DNA of 64,000 nt from Ensifer sp. LCM 4579 (GCF_001854885.1 NZ_MDDV01000035.1:48939-112938), one strand, 5' to 3'; shown: positions 16,681 to 26,553, counted from the stretch's first letter. Numbers and translations: made by a program. The notes: generated by a model from the letters alone, not told the origin.

Positions 16681-17586
16681 ATGGCCCGCAATACTTTGCC
16701 GACCATTGCCGCCGGAGAAGGCGGTCTAAATCGCTATCTCGATGAAATCCGCAAATTTCCCATGCTGGAGCCGCAGGAAGAGTACATGCTCGCCAAGCGG
16801 TACCAGGAGCATGAGGATCGCGGCGCCGCGCACAAGCTCGTGACGAGCCATTTGCGCCTGGTCGCCAAGATCGCGATGGGCTATCGCGGCTATGGGCTGC
16901 CGATCGGCGAAGTCATATCCGAAGGCAATGTCGGCCTGATGCAGGCGGTCAAAAAGTTCGAGCCCGACCGTGGCTTCCGCCTCGCAACCTATGCGATGTG
17001 GTGGATCAAGGCGGCCATCCAGGAATACATCCTGCGCTCCTGGTCGCTCGTCAAAATGGGCACCACCGCCAACCAGAAGCGGCTGTTCTTCAATCTGCGC
17101 CGGCTGAAGGGCCGGATTCAGGCCCTCGACGAGGGCGATCTCAAGCCGGAACAGGTGAAGGAAATCGCCACGACGCTCAAAGTGAGCGAGGACGAGGTCG
17201 TTTCGATGAACCGCCGTCTGTCCGGCGACGCGTCGCTGAACGCACCGATCAAGGCGAGCGAGGGCGACTCCGGCCAGTGGCAGGACTGGCTCGTCGACGA
17301 GCACGACAACCAGGAAGAAATCCTGATCGAACAGGACGAGCTCGACAGCCGCCGCGCTTTGCTCGCCGATGCCATGAAGGTCTTGAACGACCGTGAGCGC
17401 CGCATCTTCCAAGCCCGTCGGCTTACCGAGGACCCGGTGACGCTGGAAGATCTTTCGAGCGAGTTCGACATCAGCCGCGAACGCGTCCGCCAGATCGAGG
17501 TCCGCGCCTTCGAGAAGGTGCAGGATGCCGTCCGCAAGGCCGCGCTGGACCGCGCCAATGCGCTCCGCGTCGTCGAGGGGGCATAA
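16681..17586 (+). CDS. rpoH: RNA polymerase sigma factor RpoH (sigma-32), RpoH1 type
   Basis: A 301-residue group-3 heat-shock sigma factor. Region 2 is clear (EGNVGLMQAVKKFEPDRGFR, LATYAMWWIKAAIQEYIL), followed by the RpoH box QKRLFFNLRRLKGRIQ specific to sigma-32 and region 4 with SSEFDISRERVRQIEVRA. It directs transcription of chaperone and protease genes; ftsH, a protease that degrades sigma-32 in E. coli, is in the same window. Rhizobia usually have two rpoH copies; the position next to purA matches rpoH1 of S. meliloti as I recall it. The ATG at 16681 has GAGGGGG upstream and a hairpin terminator follows. Confidence 0.95.
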   Translation: MARNTLPTIAAGEGGLNRYLDEIRKFPMLEPQEEYMLAKRYQEHEDRGAAHKLVTSHLRLVAKIAMGYRGYGLPIGEVISEGNVGLMQAVKKFEPDRGFRLATYAMWWIKAAIQEYILRSWSLVKMGTTANQKRLFFNLRRLKGRIQALDEGDLKPEQVKEIATTLKVSEDEVVSMNRRLSGDASLNAPIKASEGDSGQWQDWLVDEHDNQEEILIEQDELDSRRALLADAMKVLNDRERRIFQARRLTEDPVTLEDLSSEFDISRERVRQIEVRAFEKVQDAVRKAALDRANALRVVEGA

Positions 17587-17680
17587 CCAAAACTTCGAAT
17601 CCAGCGCATCGGAACCGATCTCGGAAAGCTCAATTCGCAGATTCAAAGATTAAGGCGGAAATGACGAGCGACGCTGCAAC

Positions 17681-17722
17681 AACCCCGGCAGGATGACGAT
17701 CTTGCCGGGGGTTCTGTTTTTC
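17681..17722 (+). terminator. Rho-independent terminator after rpoH
   Basis: AACCCCGGCA pairs with TGCCGGGGGTT (one bulged G) and is followed by CTGTTTTTC. It sits about 95 bases after the rpoH stop, in the convergent gap before the gene at 17742. Confidence 0.85.
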
Positions 17723-17741
17723 GCGGTCGCGGCTCTTTCCG

Positions 17742-20045
17742 CTACTGGCCGCTGGCAGCGGCACTGCCGAGAGCGCTCCAGGCCTGCAAGGCCTTGTTGA
17801 AGACGTCGGTGCCGGTGGCGCCCTTCTCAAGCGTCAGCAGCGCCCGGCGCCCGTTGCGATAGGTGATCGGAATATCGATCCAGCTGCGGCTGCGCAGGAG
17901 TTCGGTGTTGACCTTGGTGGCTTCCGCGAAGTCGTTGAGCGCTATCATGTGGAAATCGTCGGTGATCTTCGCCGGAACCGCGATTAGCGGGTCGCCGCGG
18001 TCCTGTTCCGTGCGCTTCATCGAGACGCGCTGGACTCCGTCGATGCTGCCGCCCTCGAAATTCGGCGGCAAAGAAAACACGAACTCGATGACATGGCTCG
18101 CAGGCAACGAGGGATCGGCGTTGCGCTTGATCGTCATCAGCGCCGTCAGGCCCCGGTCCGGCACGACGATCTGCGCTTGGATTGCCGCCTCCGGCTTGGC
18201 GTCGCCGCCAGGCGATTCCTCCTTGATGGACCAGGAGACGGCACCGGGGATGGCCGTGGGCGACGACTGGCCGAGCCGCTCCTCGTAGAGGAACATCTTC
18301 TCGCCGTCCGCAATGGAAACCTCGGGGACGTCCGTCTGATCGCTGTTCTCCGCCGCCGTGGCCGCGGTTGCCTGTTCCGAGGCGCCATCGTTCTTCGGTT
18401 GCTGCCCGACTTCCGTCTGCGCCGCCACCGACTTGCCTTCCTGGGAGGTATCGGCGCCGCTTGTGCCGGACGGCCCCTCGTCCCTCTCGGTCCCGTCCGG
18501 GAGCAGTCGCTGCGTGTATTTGGTCGAACCGGGCTCGGGCGAAGCCGCGCCGTCTTCTGCGCCGGTCTCTCCGTCCGGCTGGCTGGCCGGCGATTTCCCA
18601 TCGGCAGCCGGGGCCGGCGATTCGGCATCCGAAGGCATGATCTTCGCGATCATGCCCGAAAGCCAGGCATTGCCGACTTCTCTATTGGTCCAATACGCAT
18701 AGCCGCCACCACCGAGGAGAAGCAGAACGACAGCGGCGATTGCCAGGCCTTTGATTCGGAAGCGGGACGTCTTGGGCGTGGCCCGATAGGAGACGGGCGG
18801 TGCCGGCTCCGCGGTCGGGGGGACGCCGGTACTTTCCTCCTTGGCGGCCGAGTTCGCGCCATTCTGCACCCGATCGCCGTTCTGGAAGCCGAGCAGGTCA
18901 TCGATATGGTCCCAGGCACTCCCGGCGCGCTCTTCTTCGCCTGTGGCCGTGGCCGCCTTTTCCACCGGCCAGGACCACTCGGCTATTTCCGGCTCGGCCA
19001 CCCCTTCCGTCTTCTTCGATGACGCCCCAAAAGGATCCCTGTCGTCGAAAGACCAGGATGACGCAGCCTCCTTCTCAGAGACAGGACCAGGCTCTGGCGC
19101 ATGACCCGGCTCGCCCGCATCGGGCTCAACCGGGTGCAGGCCCAGCCGTTCCGGCTCGCCAATCTCCGGGTTCACGGAGGGCTCGGGCGCCGGCTGCGCC
19201 TCGCTCGGGAGGGTGGGGGCATCGTCCCATTCCGGCAGGGCCCATTCGGATGGCGCTGCGCTTTCCGGCGAGGTTGCGACCGGCTCCTCGTCCGCAACGG
19301 TCGGCTCGACAGGAGCCGGCTCCGCTTCGTCCCCGTCCTCGCGGAGGACCTCGGCGTGCGGGCGATCCTCCGCCTGCTGTTCGGCGATCTCGTCGACGGC
19401 CGAGGCATCTTCGACCGGGGCCTGCTCAGTCGCCTGCTCCTCGGCCGCGGCTCTCCATGGGGACGTCGCAGGCGTCAGTTCCGGCTCTTCTTTTAGGGCC
19501 GACGGCTCCTCATAGCGTTCGACGGGCGCAGGCGCGGCTTCGGTTTCCGCTTCCGCCCGATGCTCCTGCTGCGCTGGCGACTCCGGCTCGGGTTCGGGCG
19601 CCACTTCAGCCGTGTCGTGGGGGACGTCGTCAGGACTCGACGGCTCTGCCTCCACGGCAGCAGTGGCTGGCGGAGCGACCTCCTGCTGTGGCTCGGGCCG
19701 CGGCTCTTCCGGTTCCGTGGGCACCGTCTGTTCCGGCTTTAGGGACGGTGGCGAAACCGTTTCCGCCGCCGGTGCGGCCACGACGGGCGCCTGCTCCGCC
19801 GGCTCGATCTCCGGCTCCTCGACCGCCGGCAACGCCTCGGCGTATTCGCTGTCCACCTCGGCAATCGCCATTTCCAGCTTGTTGAGCTGGCGGCTGATCA
19901 TGTCGTCCGATGGGCGCGGGCTCATGTTCTCGAGCTGGCGGCGCACGGCACCGCGCGCCTTCTCGTAAACCCGGCCTCGCATTTCCGGTGTGTTTTCCGA
20001 CAGGCCGTCAACGGTCCTGCGAATAACTGCAACAAAATCCGCCAT
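17742..20045 (-). CDS. Large acidic single-pass membrane protein (767 aa)
   Basis: A long cytoplasmic N-terminal part starts with a folded helical segment (MADFVAVIRRTVDGL, about 1-75). Then comes a Pro/Glu/Ala-rich region of very low complexity (about 80-420), a single membrane helix (about 435-455, RIKGLAIAAVVLLLLGGGGY), a second low-complexity stretch, and a C-terminal domain of about 170 residues (SIADGEKMFLYEERLGQS to the end). The C-terminal domain should be periplasmic. I do not recognise a named family. It is convergent with rpoH and downstream of purA on the same strand. The first possible start codon (TTG at 20060) is passed over for the ATG at 20045. Confidence 0.8.
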   Translation of the reverse strand: MADFVAVIRRTVDGLSENTPEMRGRVYEKARGAVRRQLENMSPRPSDDMISRQLNKLEMAIAEVDSEYAEALPAVEEPEIEPAEQAPVVAAPAAETVSPPSLKPEQTVPTEPEEPRPEPQQEVAPPATAAVEAEPSSPDDVPHDTAEVAPEPEPESPAQQEHRAEAETEAAPAPVERYEEPSALKEEPELTPATSPWRAAAEEQATEQAPVEDASAVDEIAEQQAEDRPHAEVLREDGDEAEPAPVEPTVADEEPVATSPESAAPSEWALPEWDDAPTLPSEAQPAPEPSVNPEIGEPERLGLHPVEPDAGEPGHAPEPGPVSEKEAASSWSFDDRDPFGASSKKTEGVAEPEIAEWSWPVEKAATATGEEERAGSAWDHIDDLLGFQNGDRVQNGANSAAKEESTGVPPTAEPAPPVSYRATPKTSRFRIKGLAIAAVVLLLLGGGGYAYWTNREVGNAWLSGMIAKIMPSDAESPAPAADGKSPASQPDGETGAEDGAASPEPGSTKYTQRLLPDGTERDEGPSGTSGADTSQEGKSVAAQTEVGQQPKNDGASEQATAATAAENSDQTDVPEVSIADGEKMFLYEERLGQSSPTAIPGAVSWSIKEESPGGDAKPEAAIQAQIVVPDRGLTALMTIKRNADPSLPASHVIEFVFSLPPNFEGGSIDGVQRVSMKRTEQDRGDPLIAVPAKITDDFHMIALNDFAEATKVNTELLRSRSWIDIPITYRNGRRALLTLEKGATGTDVFNKALQAWSALGSAAASGQ

Positions 20046-20071
20046 CAGAAACTTTCTCAATTCTCAGTCAC

Positions 20072-20096
20072 GCGGCGGCAATTACCATGCCGCCGC
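20072..20096 (-). terminator. Terminator-like hairpin after purA
   Basis: GCGGCGGCA and TGCCGCCGC form a perfect 9-bp stem with a 7-base loop just downstream of the purA stop and upstream of the next gene. No T-run follows on the minus strand, so it may be a processing or Rho-assisted site. Confidence 0.4.
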
Positions 20097-20109
20097 ATTT
20101 GCGCCGACA

Positions 20110-21408
20110 CTAGTCCTCAAAAGGATCCGTCACAAGTATTGTGTCGTCGCGCTCCGGGCTCGTGGAAAGAAGGGCAACCGGCGCGCCTATCAATTCTTCC
20201 ACCTGGCGAACATATTTGATCGCCTGGGCCGGCAGATCGGCCCATTTGCGGGCACCGACCGTCGATTCCTTCCAGCCTTCGAGCGTGATATAGCGGGGCT
20301 TGGCCGCGGCTTGCTGCGCCTGGCTTGCGGGAAGATGGTCGATCTCCTGTCCATCAAGCGTGTAGCCGACGCAAATCTTCAACTCGTCGAGACCGTCGAG
20401 CACATCGAGCTTGGTAAGTGCTATGCCGGTGATGCCGTTCGCGGCGACCGACTGGCGCACCAGCGCGGCGTCGAACCAGCCGCAGCGGCGCTTGCGCCCG
20501 GTGACGGTCCCGAATTCATGGCCGCGCTCCCCGAGGAACTGGCCGATCTCGTCATTGAGCTCCGTCGGGAACGGTCCTTCGCCGACGCGGGTCGTATAGG
20601 CCTTGGTAATGCCGAGAATGTAGCCGAGCGAGCCGGGTCCCATGCCGGAGCCGGCGGCCGCCTGACCGGCAACGGTGTTCGACGAGGTGACGAAGGGATA
20701 GGTGCCGTGATCGATATCGAGCAGGGTGCCCTGTGCACCCTCGAAGAGGATGCGCGCGCCCTTGCGGCGCTGCCGGTCGAGCAGCAGCCAGACCGTGTCC
20801 ATGAAGGGCAGTACCCGCTCGGCCACGGCAGACAATTCGTCCATAATCGCCTGGTGGCTGACCTCCGTCTCGCCGAGCCCCCGGCGTAGCGCATTGTGGT
20901 GCGTCAGCAGCCGGTCGACCTTGGCCGGCAGCGTGTCGAGGTCCGCAAGGTCCATGACGCGCATGGCGCGGCGGCCGACCTTGTCCTCGTAGGCCGGGCC
21001 GATACCGCGGCGCGTCGTGCCGATCTTAGTGCCGCTGTTCGAGGCGGCATCCTCACGGATGCCGTCGAGTTCGCGGTGAAGCGACAATATGAGGGTCGCG
21101 TTGTCGGCGATGCGCAGGTTCTCGGGCGTGATCTTGACGCCCTGGGCCGCGAGCTTGTCGATTTCCGCGATCAGGGCATGCGGGTCGATGACCACGCCGT
21201 TGCCGATGACGGCAAGCTTGCCGGACCTGACGACGCCCGACGGCAGCAGGGACAATTTGTAGCTGACGCCGTCGATGACGAGCGTGTGGCCGGCATTGTG
21301 GCCGCCCTGAAAGCGCACGACGATATCGGCACGCTCCGAGAGCCAGTCCACGATCTTGCCCTTGCCTTCGTCGCCCCATTGGGATCCGACCACCACGACA
21401 TTCGTCAT
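20110..21408 (-). CDS. purA: Adenylosuccinate synthetase PurA
   Basis: PurA condenses IMP and aspartate using GTP, the first committed step to AMP. The start [20 protein letters not shown] carries the GTP-binding GDEGKGK loop and catalytic Asp; [26 protein letters not shown] (here [20 protein letters not shown]) and the C-terminal [20 protein letters not shown] guanine-binding region are all present. Length 432 is normal. The frame is open far upstream (to 22152), but that stretch is the antisense of the EamA gene; the ATG at 21408 is the family start. It is divergent from the EamA exporter. Confidence 0.97.
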   Translation of the reverse strand: MTNVVVVGSQWGDEGKGKIVDWLSERADIVVRFQGGHNAGHTLVIDGVSYKLSLLPSGVVRSGKLAVIGNGVVIDPHALIAEIDKLAAQGVKITPENLRIADNATLILSLHRELDGIREDAASNSGTKIGTTRRGIGPAYEDKVGRRAMRVMDLADLDTLPAKVDRLLTHHNALRRGLGETEVSHQAIMDELSAVAERVLPFMDTVWLLLDRQRRKGARILFEGAQGTLLDIDHGTYPFVTSSNTVAGQAAAGSGMGPGSLGYILGITKAYTTRVGEGPFPTELNDEIGQFLGERGHEFGTVTGRKRRCGWFDAALVRQSVAANGITGIALTKLDVLDGLDELKICVGYTLDGQEIDHLPASQAQQAAAKPRYITLEGWKESTVGARKWADLPAQAIKYVRQVEELIGAPVALLSTSPERDDTILVTDPFED

Positions 21409-21615
21409 AATCTTCTTCCTGTTCACGCGCGCATCAAGACGTTGCGCTGTTCTCAAACCCGCGCATCTATACTGTGTTGTCTTGCGGAAAGCGACCCCGT
21501 TATGCCCTGCGGGAAGGCTTTTTGCATGACAAGCGGCGGCCTTACCGCCTATACCTGCACACGCTCTCCGCCGCCGGCAATTCCCTGCGTCCCCTTCCCA
21601 TACGGAACCAGTCTC

Positions 21616-22506
21616 GTGAACTCCAAAGCCTATTTCTATCTCGGCATCACTTCGCTTTTCTGGGGCGGCAATTCGGTGGCGGGCAAGCTCGCCGTCGGCC
21701 ATATCAGCCCGATGATGCTGACGACGTTGCGTTGGTCCGTCGCACTCGCCATCATCCTGGCGCTGATGACGCCGCAGATCCGCCGGGACTGGGAAAAGAT
21801 CCGCCAGCATCGGCTGCAACTGCTCGCCTATGGCGCCGTCGGTTTCACACTGTTCAACGCCTTTCTTTATTCGGCCGTGAAATACACGACCGCCATCAAT
21901 GCCGTCATCCTGCAGGCCTGCATCCCGATGCTGATCTTCCTGTTCAACTTTGCGCTCTTCCGCACGCGCGCATCGATCGCCCAGGCCATCGGCTTCACCG
22001 TGACGCTGATCGGCGTGCTCACCACCGCGGCGCATGGCGATTTCGCAAGCCTTTTGAAGCTGCAGTTCAATTTCGGCGATGGGCTGATGATTCTCGCCTG
22101 CATCGTCTATGCGATCTACACGGTCACGCTGCGCTGGAAACCGGCCATTCACTGGCAGAGCTTCATTGCCGTTCCCGCCTTCGGAGCGCTTATCAGCTCC
22201 ATTCCGCTCCTCGTTTGGGAAGCGGGAAGCGGCGAGGTGATCCTTCCGGATGCGACCGGCTGGGCGATCGTGCTCTACGCCGCGATCTTCCCGTCGCTGA
22301 TGTCACAGGTCCTATATGTCCGCGGCGTCGAGATGATCGGCCCCAATCGCGCCGGGCTGTTCATCAACGCCATCCCGGTCTTCGGCACCCTGCTCTCCGT
22401 ACTGCTCGTCGGAGAGACGTTTCACCTGTTCCACCTGGTGGCGATGCTGCTTGTGCTCGGCGGCATCGCCATTGCCGAGCGCGGCCGGCCGAAGCTGCCG
22501 CATTGA
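21616..22506 (+). CDS. EamA/DMT-family membrane exporter
   Basis: A 296-residue inner-membrane protein with ten predicted helices in two five-helix EamA repeats, typical of drug/metabolite exporters. Family hallmarks include [20 protein letters not shown] and TTLRWSVAL in the first repeat and [40 protein letters not shown] in the second. The substrate is unknown; relatives export amino acids or purine-like metabolites, and the neighbour purA is suggestive but no more. The GTG at 21616 is chosen because it gives the usual short N-terminus; an upstream ATG at 21502 is possible. Confidence 0.85.
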   Translation: MNSKAYFYLGITSLFWGGNSVAGKLAVGHISPMMLTTLRWSVALAIILALMTPQIRRDWEKIRQHRLQLLAYGAVGFTLFNAFLYSAVKYTTAINAVILQACIPMLIFLFNFALFRTRASIAQAIGFTVTLIGVLTTAAHGDFASLLKLQFNFGDGLMILACIVYAIYTVTLRWKPAIHWQSFIAVPAFGALISSIPLLVWEAGSGEVILPDATGWAIVLYAAIFPSLMSQVLYVRGVEMIGPNRAGLFINAIPVFGTLLSVLLVGETFHLFHLVAMLLVLGGIAIAERGRPKLPH

Positions 22507-22595
22507 CGCAATCCACCTCCGCCCCCAACCCGTCCAAAATGCGGAGGGGCTGGGAGGGGCGAAGGTTTGCAAGCGCCTGAAGAGCGAAGTGCCGC

Positions 22596-24191
22596 TCAGT
22601 CGATGTTGAATACCAGCGGCTTGGCCTGGCGGATAGCCGGGTTGGCGCGCAGCTTGTCGAGCACGGTCTCGGAAACCGGACCATCGACATAGAGAAGCGC
22701 GATCGCATCGCCCGCCTGCTTCTCACGGCCGAGCTGGAAGTTGGCGATGTTGACGCCAGCGTCGCCGAGCGTCGTACCGATGAAGCCGATCATGCCGGGA
22801 ACGTCGGTATTGGTGATGTAGACCATGTGGTTGCCGACGTCCGCGTCGAGGTTGATGCCCTTGATCTGGATGAAGCGCGGCTTGCCGTCGGAGAACACCG
22901 TTCCCGCGACCGAGCGCGTCTGGTTCGCCGTCGTCACCGTCAGTTTGATATAGCCATCGAAGACGCCCGTCTTGTCGCGTTTCACCTCGGAAAGGATGAT
23001 GCCCTTTTCCTTGACCATGATCGGCGCCGAAACCATGTTGACGTCGGCCACCTGGGGCCGGATGAGCCCCGCAAGCACGGCGCTTGTCAGCGCCTTGGTG
23101 TTCATCGCCGCCGTCGAGCCGTCATAAAGGATTTCGATCTCCTTGATGGCGCTCTCGGTCACCTGTCCGACAAAGGCGCCAAGCACATCCGCGAGCCGGA
23201 TGAAGGGTTTGAGGATCGGCGCTTCCTCCGCCGTGATCGACGGCATGTTGATGGCGTTGGAGACGGCGCCCTTGACGAGATAGTCGGACATCTGCTCGGC
23301 CACCTGCAGCGCCACATTCTCCTGCGCTTCCGACGTGGAGGCGCCGAGATGCGGGGTGCAAACGACATTGGGCAGGCCGAAGAGCGGACTTTCGGTGGCG
23401 GGTTCCACTTCGAAGACGTCGAAGCCGGCGCCGGCGACATGGCCCGACTTCAGCGCTTCGGCAAGCGCCTTCTCGTCGACGAGCCCACCGCGGGCGCAGT
23501 TGATGATGCGCACGCCGGGCTTGGTCTTGGCGATCGCTTCGGCGCCCAGGATGTTGCGCGTCTTGTCGGTGAGCGGAACATGGAGGGTGATGAAATCCGC
23601 CTGGGCGAGCAACTCCTCGAGTTCGACCTTGACGACGCCCATTTCCTCGGCCCGTTCCTTCGACAGGAACGGATCATAGGCGACAACGTGCATCTTCAGG
23701 CCGATGGCGCGGGCGCAGACGATCGAGCCGATATTGCCGGCGCCGATCACGCCAAGGACCTTGCCGGTGATCTCGACGCCCATGAACTTCGACTTTTCCC
23801 ACTTGCCGGACTGCGTCGATGTATCGGCGGCGGGAAGCTGGCGGGCGACCGCGAACATCAGTGCGACCGCGTGTTCGGCCGTCGTAATGGAATTGCCGAA
23901 GGGCGTGTTCATGACGATAATGCCGCGGCGGGAAGCGGCGGGAATGTCCACATTGTCGACGCCGATGCCGGCGCGGCCGACGACCTTCAGGTTCGTGGCG
24001 GCGGCGATCAGCTTCTCGGTCACCTTGGTGGCGGAGCGGATGGCAAGGCCGTCATATTTGCCGATCACTTCGGCAAGCCGCTCCTTGTCCTTGCCGAGCT
24101 TCGGCTCGAAATCCACTTCGACGCCGCGGTCGCGGAAGATCTGGACGGCGGTTTCCGACAGTTCGTCGGATACGAGAACGCGAGGTGCCAT
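22596..24191 (-). CDS. serA: D-3-phosphoglycerate dehydrogenase SerA
   Basis: Catalyses the first step of serine synthesis, oxidising 3-phosphoglycerate with NAD. This is the long form (531 residues): split substrate domain, NAD-binding domain with VLGVIGAGNIGSIVCARA, the catalytic Arg/Glu/His (NCARGGLVDEKAL, FEVEPATESPL, CTPHLGAST), an intervening ASB-type domain (about 320-450) and a C-terminal ACT domain (about 455-531: MVYITNTDVPGMIGFIGTTL) that gives serine feedback. The downstream partner serC stands just upstream on the same strand (75-base gap), so serC-serA form an operon controlled by the serC leader. Confidence 0.97.
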   Translation of the reverse strand: MAPRVLVSDELSETAVQIFRDRGVEVDFEPKLGKDKERLAEVIGKYDGLAIRSATKVTEKLIAAATNLKVVGRAGIGVDNVDIPAASRRGIIVMNTPFGNSITTAEHAVALMFAVARQLPAADTSTQSGKWEKSKFMGVEITGKVLGVIGAGNIGSIVCARAIGLKMHVVAYDPFLSKERAEEMGVVKVELEELLAQADFITLHVPLTDKTRNILGAEAIAKTKPGVRIINCARGGLVDEKALAEALKSGHVAGAGFDVFEVEPATESPLFGLPNVVCTPHLGASTSEAQENVALQVAEQMSDYLVKGAVSNAINMPSITAEEAPILKPFIRLADVLGAFVGQVTESAIKEIEILYDGSTAAMNTKALTSAVLAGLIRPQVADVNMVSAPIMVKEKGIILSEVKRDKTGVFDGYIKLTVTTANQTRSVAGTVFSDGKPRFIQIKGINLDADVGNHMVYITNTDVPGMIGFIGTTLGDAGVNIANFQLGREKQAGDAIALLYVDGPVSETVLDKLRANPAIRQAKPLVFNID

Positions 24192-24266
24192 GGGGCCTCC
24201 TTCAAGAATCTGGTCTGATGGAAAGGGGTGCTTCGCCCGTCTTGAGAGCGAAGCATGCGCATCGGA

Positions 24267-25445
24267 TCAGGCGGCCGCCTGCGAAAGGCTCGCCTTCTGG
24301 GTCTCGAAGGCCCAGGTCAACCACGGCATCACGGCTTCCAGGTCGGCGGTCTCGATCGTCGCACCGGCCCAGATGCGAAGGCCGGAGGGTGCATCGCGAT
24401 AATGGCCGATGTCGAAGGCGACGCCCTCCTTGTCGAGGAGCGCGACGACGCCCTTGGCAAAGGCTGCCTGCGCATCCGCATCGAGCGCTGCCACATCCTT
24501 GTCGACGATCTTCAGGCAGACGGAGGTGTTGGAGCGCGTTTCCGGCCTGGCCGCGAGGTTGGCGATCCAGTCGTTCTCCGCGACGAAGCGGTGAATGACC
24601 TCGGCATTGGCATTGGCACGCTCGATCAGCGCATTGAGCCCGCCGAGCGACTTCGCCCAGAGAAGCGCATCGATATAGTCCTCGACGCAGAGCATCGACG
24701 GCGTATTGATCGTCTCGCCGGTGAAGATGCCTTCGATCAGCTTGCCGCCCTTTGTCATGCGGAAAATTTTCGGCAGCGGCCAGGCGGGAATGTAGCTCTC
24801 CAGCCGCTCCACCGCCCGCGGGCTCAGGATCAGCATGCCATGGGCACCCTCGCCGCCCACAACCTTCTGCCAAGAGAAGGTCACGACGTCGAGCTTGGAG
24901 AAATCGAGCGCCTGGGCGAAAGCGGCCGAGGTGGCGTCGCAGATCGTCAGGCCCTTGCGATCCGCCGGAATGAAACCCGCATCCGGGACGCGAACGCCCG
25001 AAGTCGTGCCGTTCCAGGTGAAGACGACATCGCGGTCGAAGTCGACCTTGGAGAGATCCGGCAGTTCGCCATAGTCGGCTTCGAAGCGCCGAACATCGGC
25101 AAGCTTAAGTTGCTTGACCACGTCGGTGACCCAGCCTGCGCCGAAGCTTTCCCAGGCGAGCATGTCGACGCCGCGGGCGCCGAGCAGCGACCAGAGCGCC
25201 ATTTCGACGGCGCCCGTATCGGAAGCGGGCACGATGCCGATGCGGTAATCGGCCGGTACTTCGAGAATTTCACGGGTAAGGTCAATGGCTTGCTTGAGCT
25301 TCGCCTTGCCGATCTTGGCGCGGTGCGAACGACCGAGCGCGGCATCGGAAAGAGCTTGAAGCGTCCAGCCGGGACGCTTGGCGCAAGGACCAGAGGAAAA
25401 ATGGGTATTCGCCGGGCGCACGGCCGGCTTGGCAGGCTTCGTCAT
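24267..25445 (-). CDS. serC: Phosphoserine aminotransferase SerC
   Basis: PLP-dependent class-V aminotransferase that converts 3-phosphohydroxypyruvate to phosphoserine, second step of serine synthesis (also used in pyridoxal synthesis). The sequence starts [20 protein letters not shown], with [12 protein letters not shown] as the substrate loop, and shows the PLP-lysine region [19 protein letters not shown]. It is the longer alphaproteobacterial form (392 residues). The leader between 25450 and 25520 ends in the ribosome-binding site GAGAGG, directly before the ATG at 25445. It is followed by serA. Confidence 0.96.
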   Translation of the reverse strand: MTKPAKPAVRPANTHFSSGPCAKRPGWTLQALSDAALGRSHRAKIGKAKLKQAIDLTREILEVPADYRIGIVPASDTGAVEMALWSLLGARGVDMLAWESFGAGWVTDVVKQLKLADVRRFEADYGELPDLSKVDFDRDVVFTWNGTTSGVRVPDAGFIPADRKGLTICDATSAAFAQALDFSKLDVVTFSWQKVVGGEGAHGMLILSPRAVERLESYIPAWPLPKIFRMTKGGKLIEGIFTGETINTPSMLCVEDYIDALLWAKSLGGLNALIERANANAEVIHRFVAENDWIANLAARPETRSNTSVCLKIVDKDVAALDADAQAAFAKGVVALLDKEGVAFDIGHYRDAPSGLRIWAGATIETADLEAVMPWLTWAFETQKASLSQAAA

Positions 25446-25449
25446 ATGC

Positions 25450-25520
25450 TATCCTCTCAGATAGAAGCCCCTCGTTGGGGAGGGGTGTCCCGCCGTGGGG
25501 AATATTGCGGGACAGAGAGG
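25450..25520 (-). ncRNA. serC-motif leader RNA (three-stem cis-regulator)
   Basis: On the minus strand the 71 bases before serC fold into a three-way junction. Closing stem CCTCTC/GAGAGG holds stem TGTCCCGC/GCGGGACA (13-base loop) and stem CCCCTC/GAGGGG (6-base loop). The 3' strand of the closing stem, GAGAGG, is also the serC ribosome-binding site. This position and arrangement correspond to the serC motif known upstream of serC in alphaproteobacteria (RNA motif described from comparative genomics). Its ligand, if any, is not established; control of translation initiation is the natural inference. Confidence 0.75.
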
Positions 25521-25600
25521 AAGTCAAGCGGCTTGCGTCGCGTTTAATAAAATTTATGGCGCTTCGAGAAAATCGCCGCACATGGCGGTCGGTCCGCGGT

Positions 25601-26431
25601 TCACCAGAATGCGAGACGCAAGCCGACGCGGATTTCGTGCCGGGTGAATCCGTCATCAAGCCCCTTGGCACCGCTTGCACCGGCAAGGCCACCCTCCCCG
25701 AAGCCGAACATCTCGCCGCCGGCAATGTGCGAGAAGCGGTAGCCTATATCCAATTTCAGGCGATCGGTGACGTCGTAGGAGAGGCCGGCCATCAGCGCAT
25801 AGGTGAAACGCCAGTCGTCGCGGCCCTGATAGGAGGTTCCGCCCGTCGAACCGGCGCATGTGCCTCCGCCCGCTATGCAGGCCGAGGTTTCGTGAGCCGT
25901 CTTCCAGTCGATATGGGTCACGCCAAGGCCTGCACCGACATATGGCGTGAACCCCGCAAGCGTTGCGAGATCGACATAGCCATTCGCCATCAGCCCGAGT
26001 GCCGAAAAATTGGCGCTGTGGGAAAGGGCGCAGGAGGTTCCGGCCCCCTCTCCCGCGCAAGGGGTGGCGGTAAGCGAGGCTCCATCGAAACGGCCCTCGA
26101 AATATTCAGCCGTGACATCGGCGCGGAAGATGTCCGTGAACTGATGACCGAGGCCGATCGTGCCCGACACCGGCCTGCCGAAGCGGGTGTTGTCAAAGGG
26201 AACGGTCTCGTAACCGGCGCCGTCGAAAGTCCGGTAGTATGCGTCGCCCTCATCGCGCCACGGCGCATAGCCGATGTCGCCGCGCAGGTAGAGGCGACTG
26301 CCATCCGTTCCTGCGGGCGAAATGGTGATCTCCGGCGCATCGAGCAGGTCCTCGTCGGCAGCTTCTGCCGTGCCGGAAAGCAGCAGGGCGGCACCCAGAG
26401 CGATGCCGCAGATCCCGTTCCGCCAATCCAT
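25601..26431 (-). CDS. Outer-membrane beta-barrel protein, Omp25/Omp31-like (276 aa)
   Basis: A signal peptide (residues 1-24, GAALLLSGTAEAAD) precedes alternating amphipathic strands with the features of the rhizobial Omp25/31 barrel group: LYLRGDIGYAPW near the N-terminus, FTPYVGAGLGVTHIDW, TYALMAGLSYDVTDRLKLDI GYRFSH (two segments) and a C-terminal strand RVGLRLAFW ending in an aromatic residue, as needed for barrel assembly. About eight strands are expected. It is transcribed away from the CtrA box at 26512-26526. The role is probably structural or in host interaction; not diagnosable from sequence. Confidence 0.85.
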   Translation of the reverse strand: MDWRNGICGIALGAALLLSGTAEAADEDLLDAPEITISPAGTDGSRLYLRGDIGYAPWRDEGDAYYRTFDGAGYETVPFDNTRFGRPVSGTIGLGHQFTDIFRADVTAEYFEGRFDGASLTATPCAGEGAGTSCALSHSANFSALGLMANGYVDLATLAGFTPYVGAGLGVTHIDWKTAHETSACIAGGGTCAGSTGGTSYQGRDDWRFTYALMAGLSYDVTDRLKLDIGYRFSHIAGGEMFGFGEGGLAGASGAKGLDDGFTRHEIRVGLRLAFW

Positions 26432-26511
26432 GGTCCCGCCTCTTCACCCATCGCCGAACGCCAGCGGAGATGCCGGCATGACCGTTGGCGTTAACTATTG
26501 GCCGGGAGAAG

Positions 26512-26526
26512 TTAACCGCGGGTTAA
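26512..26526 (-). promoter_or_regulatory. Exact, palindromic CtrA box upstream of the 25601-26431 OMP gene
   Basis: TTAA-CCGCGGG-TTAA matches the CtrA consensus TTAA-N7-TTAA at all eight fixed positions and is itself a perfect palindrome (GTTAACC/GGTTAAC). It lies about 80 bases upstream of the outer-membrane protein gene. By my estimate at 62% GC an exact box should occur by chance about 0.1 times per window. Confidence 0.7.
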
Positions 26527-26553
26527 CCATGTTTATTAACTGCGGCATTTAGC

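Noticed and set aside
20110..22152. 680-codon frame extending purA far upstream
   Set aside because: The first 248 codons lie antisense to the EamA gene, are rich in His/Arg/Gln, and precede the universal PurA start [18 protein letters not shown].
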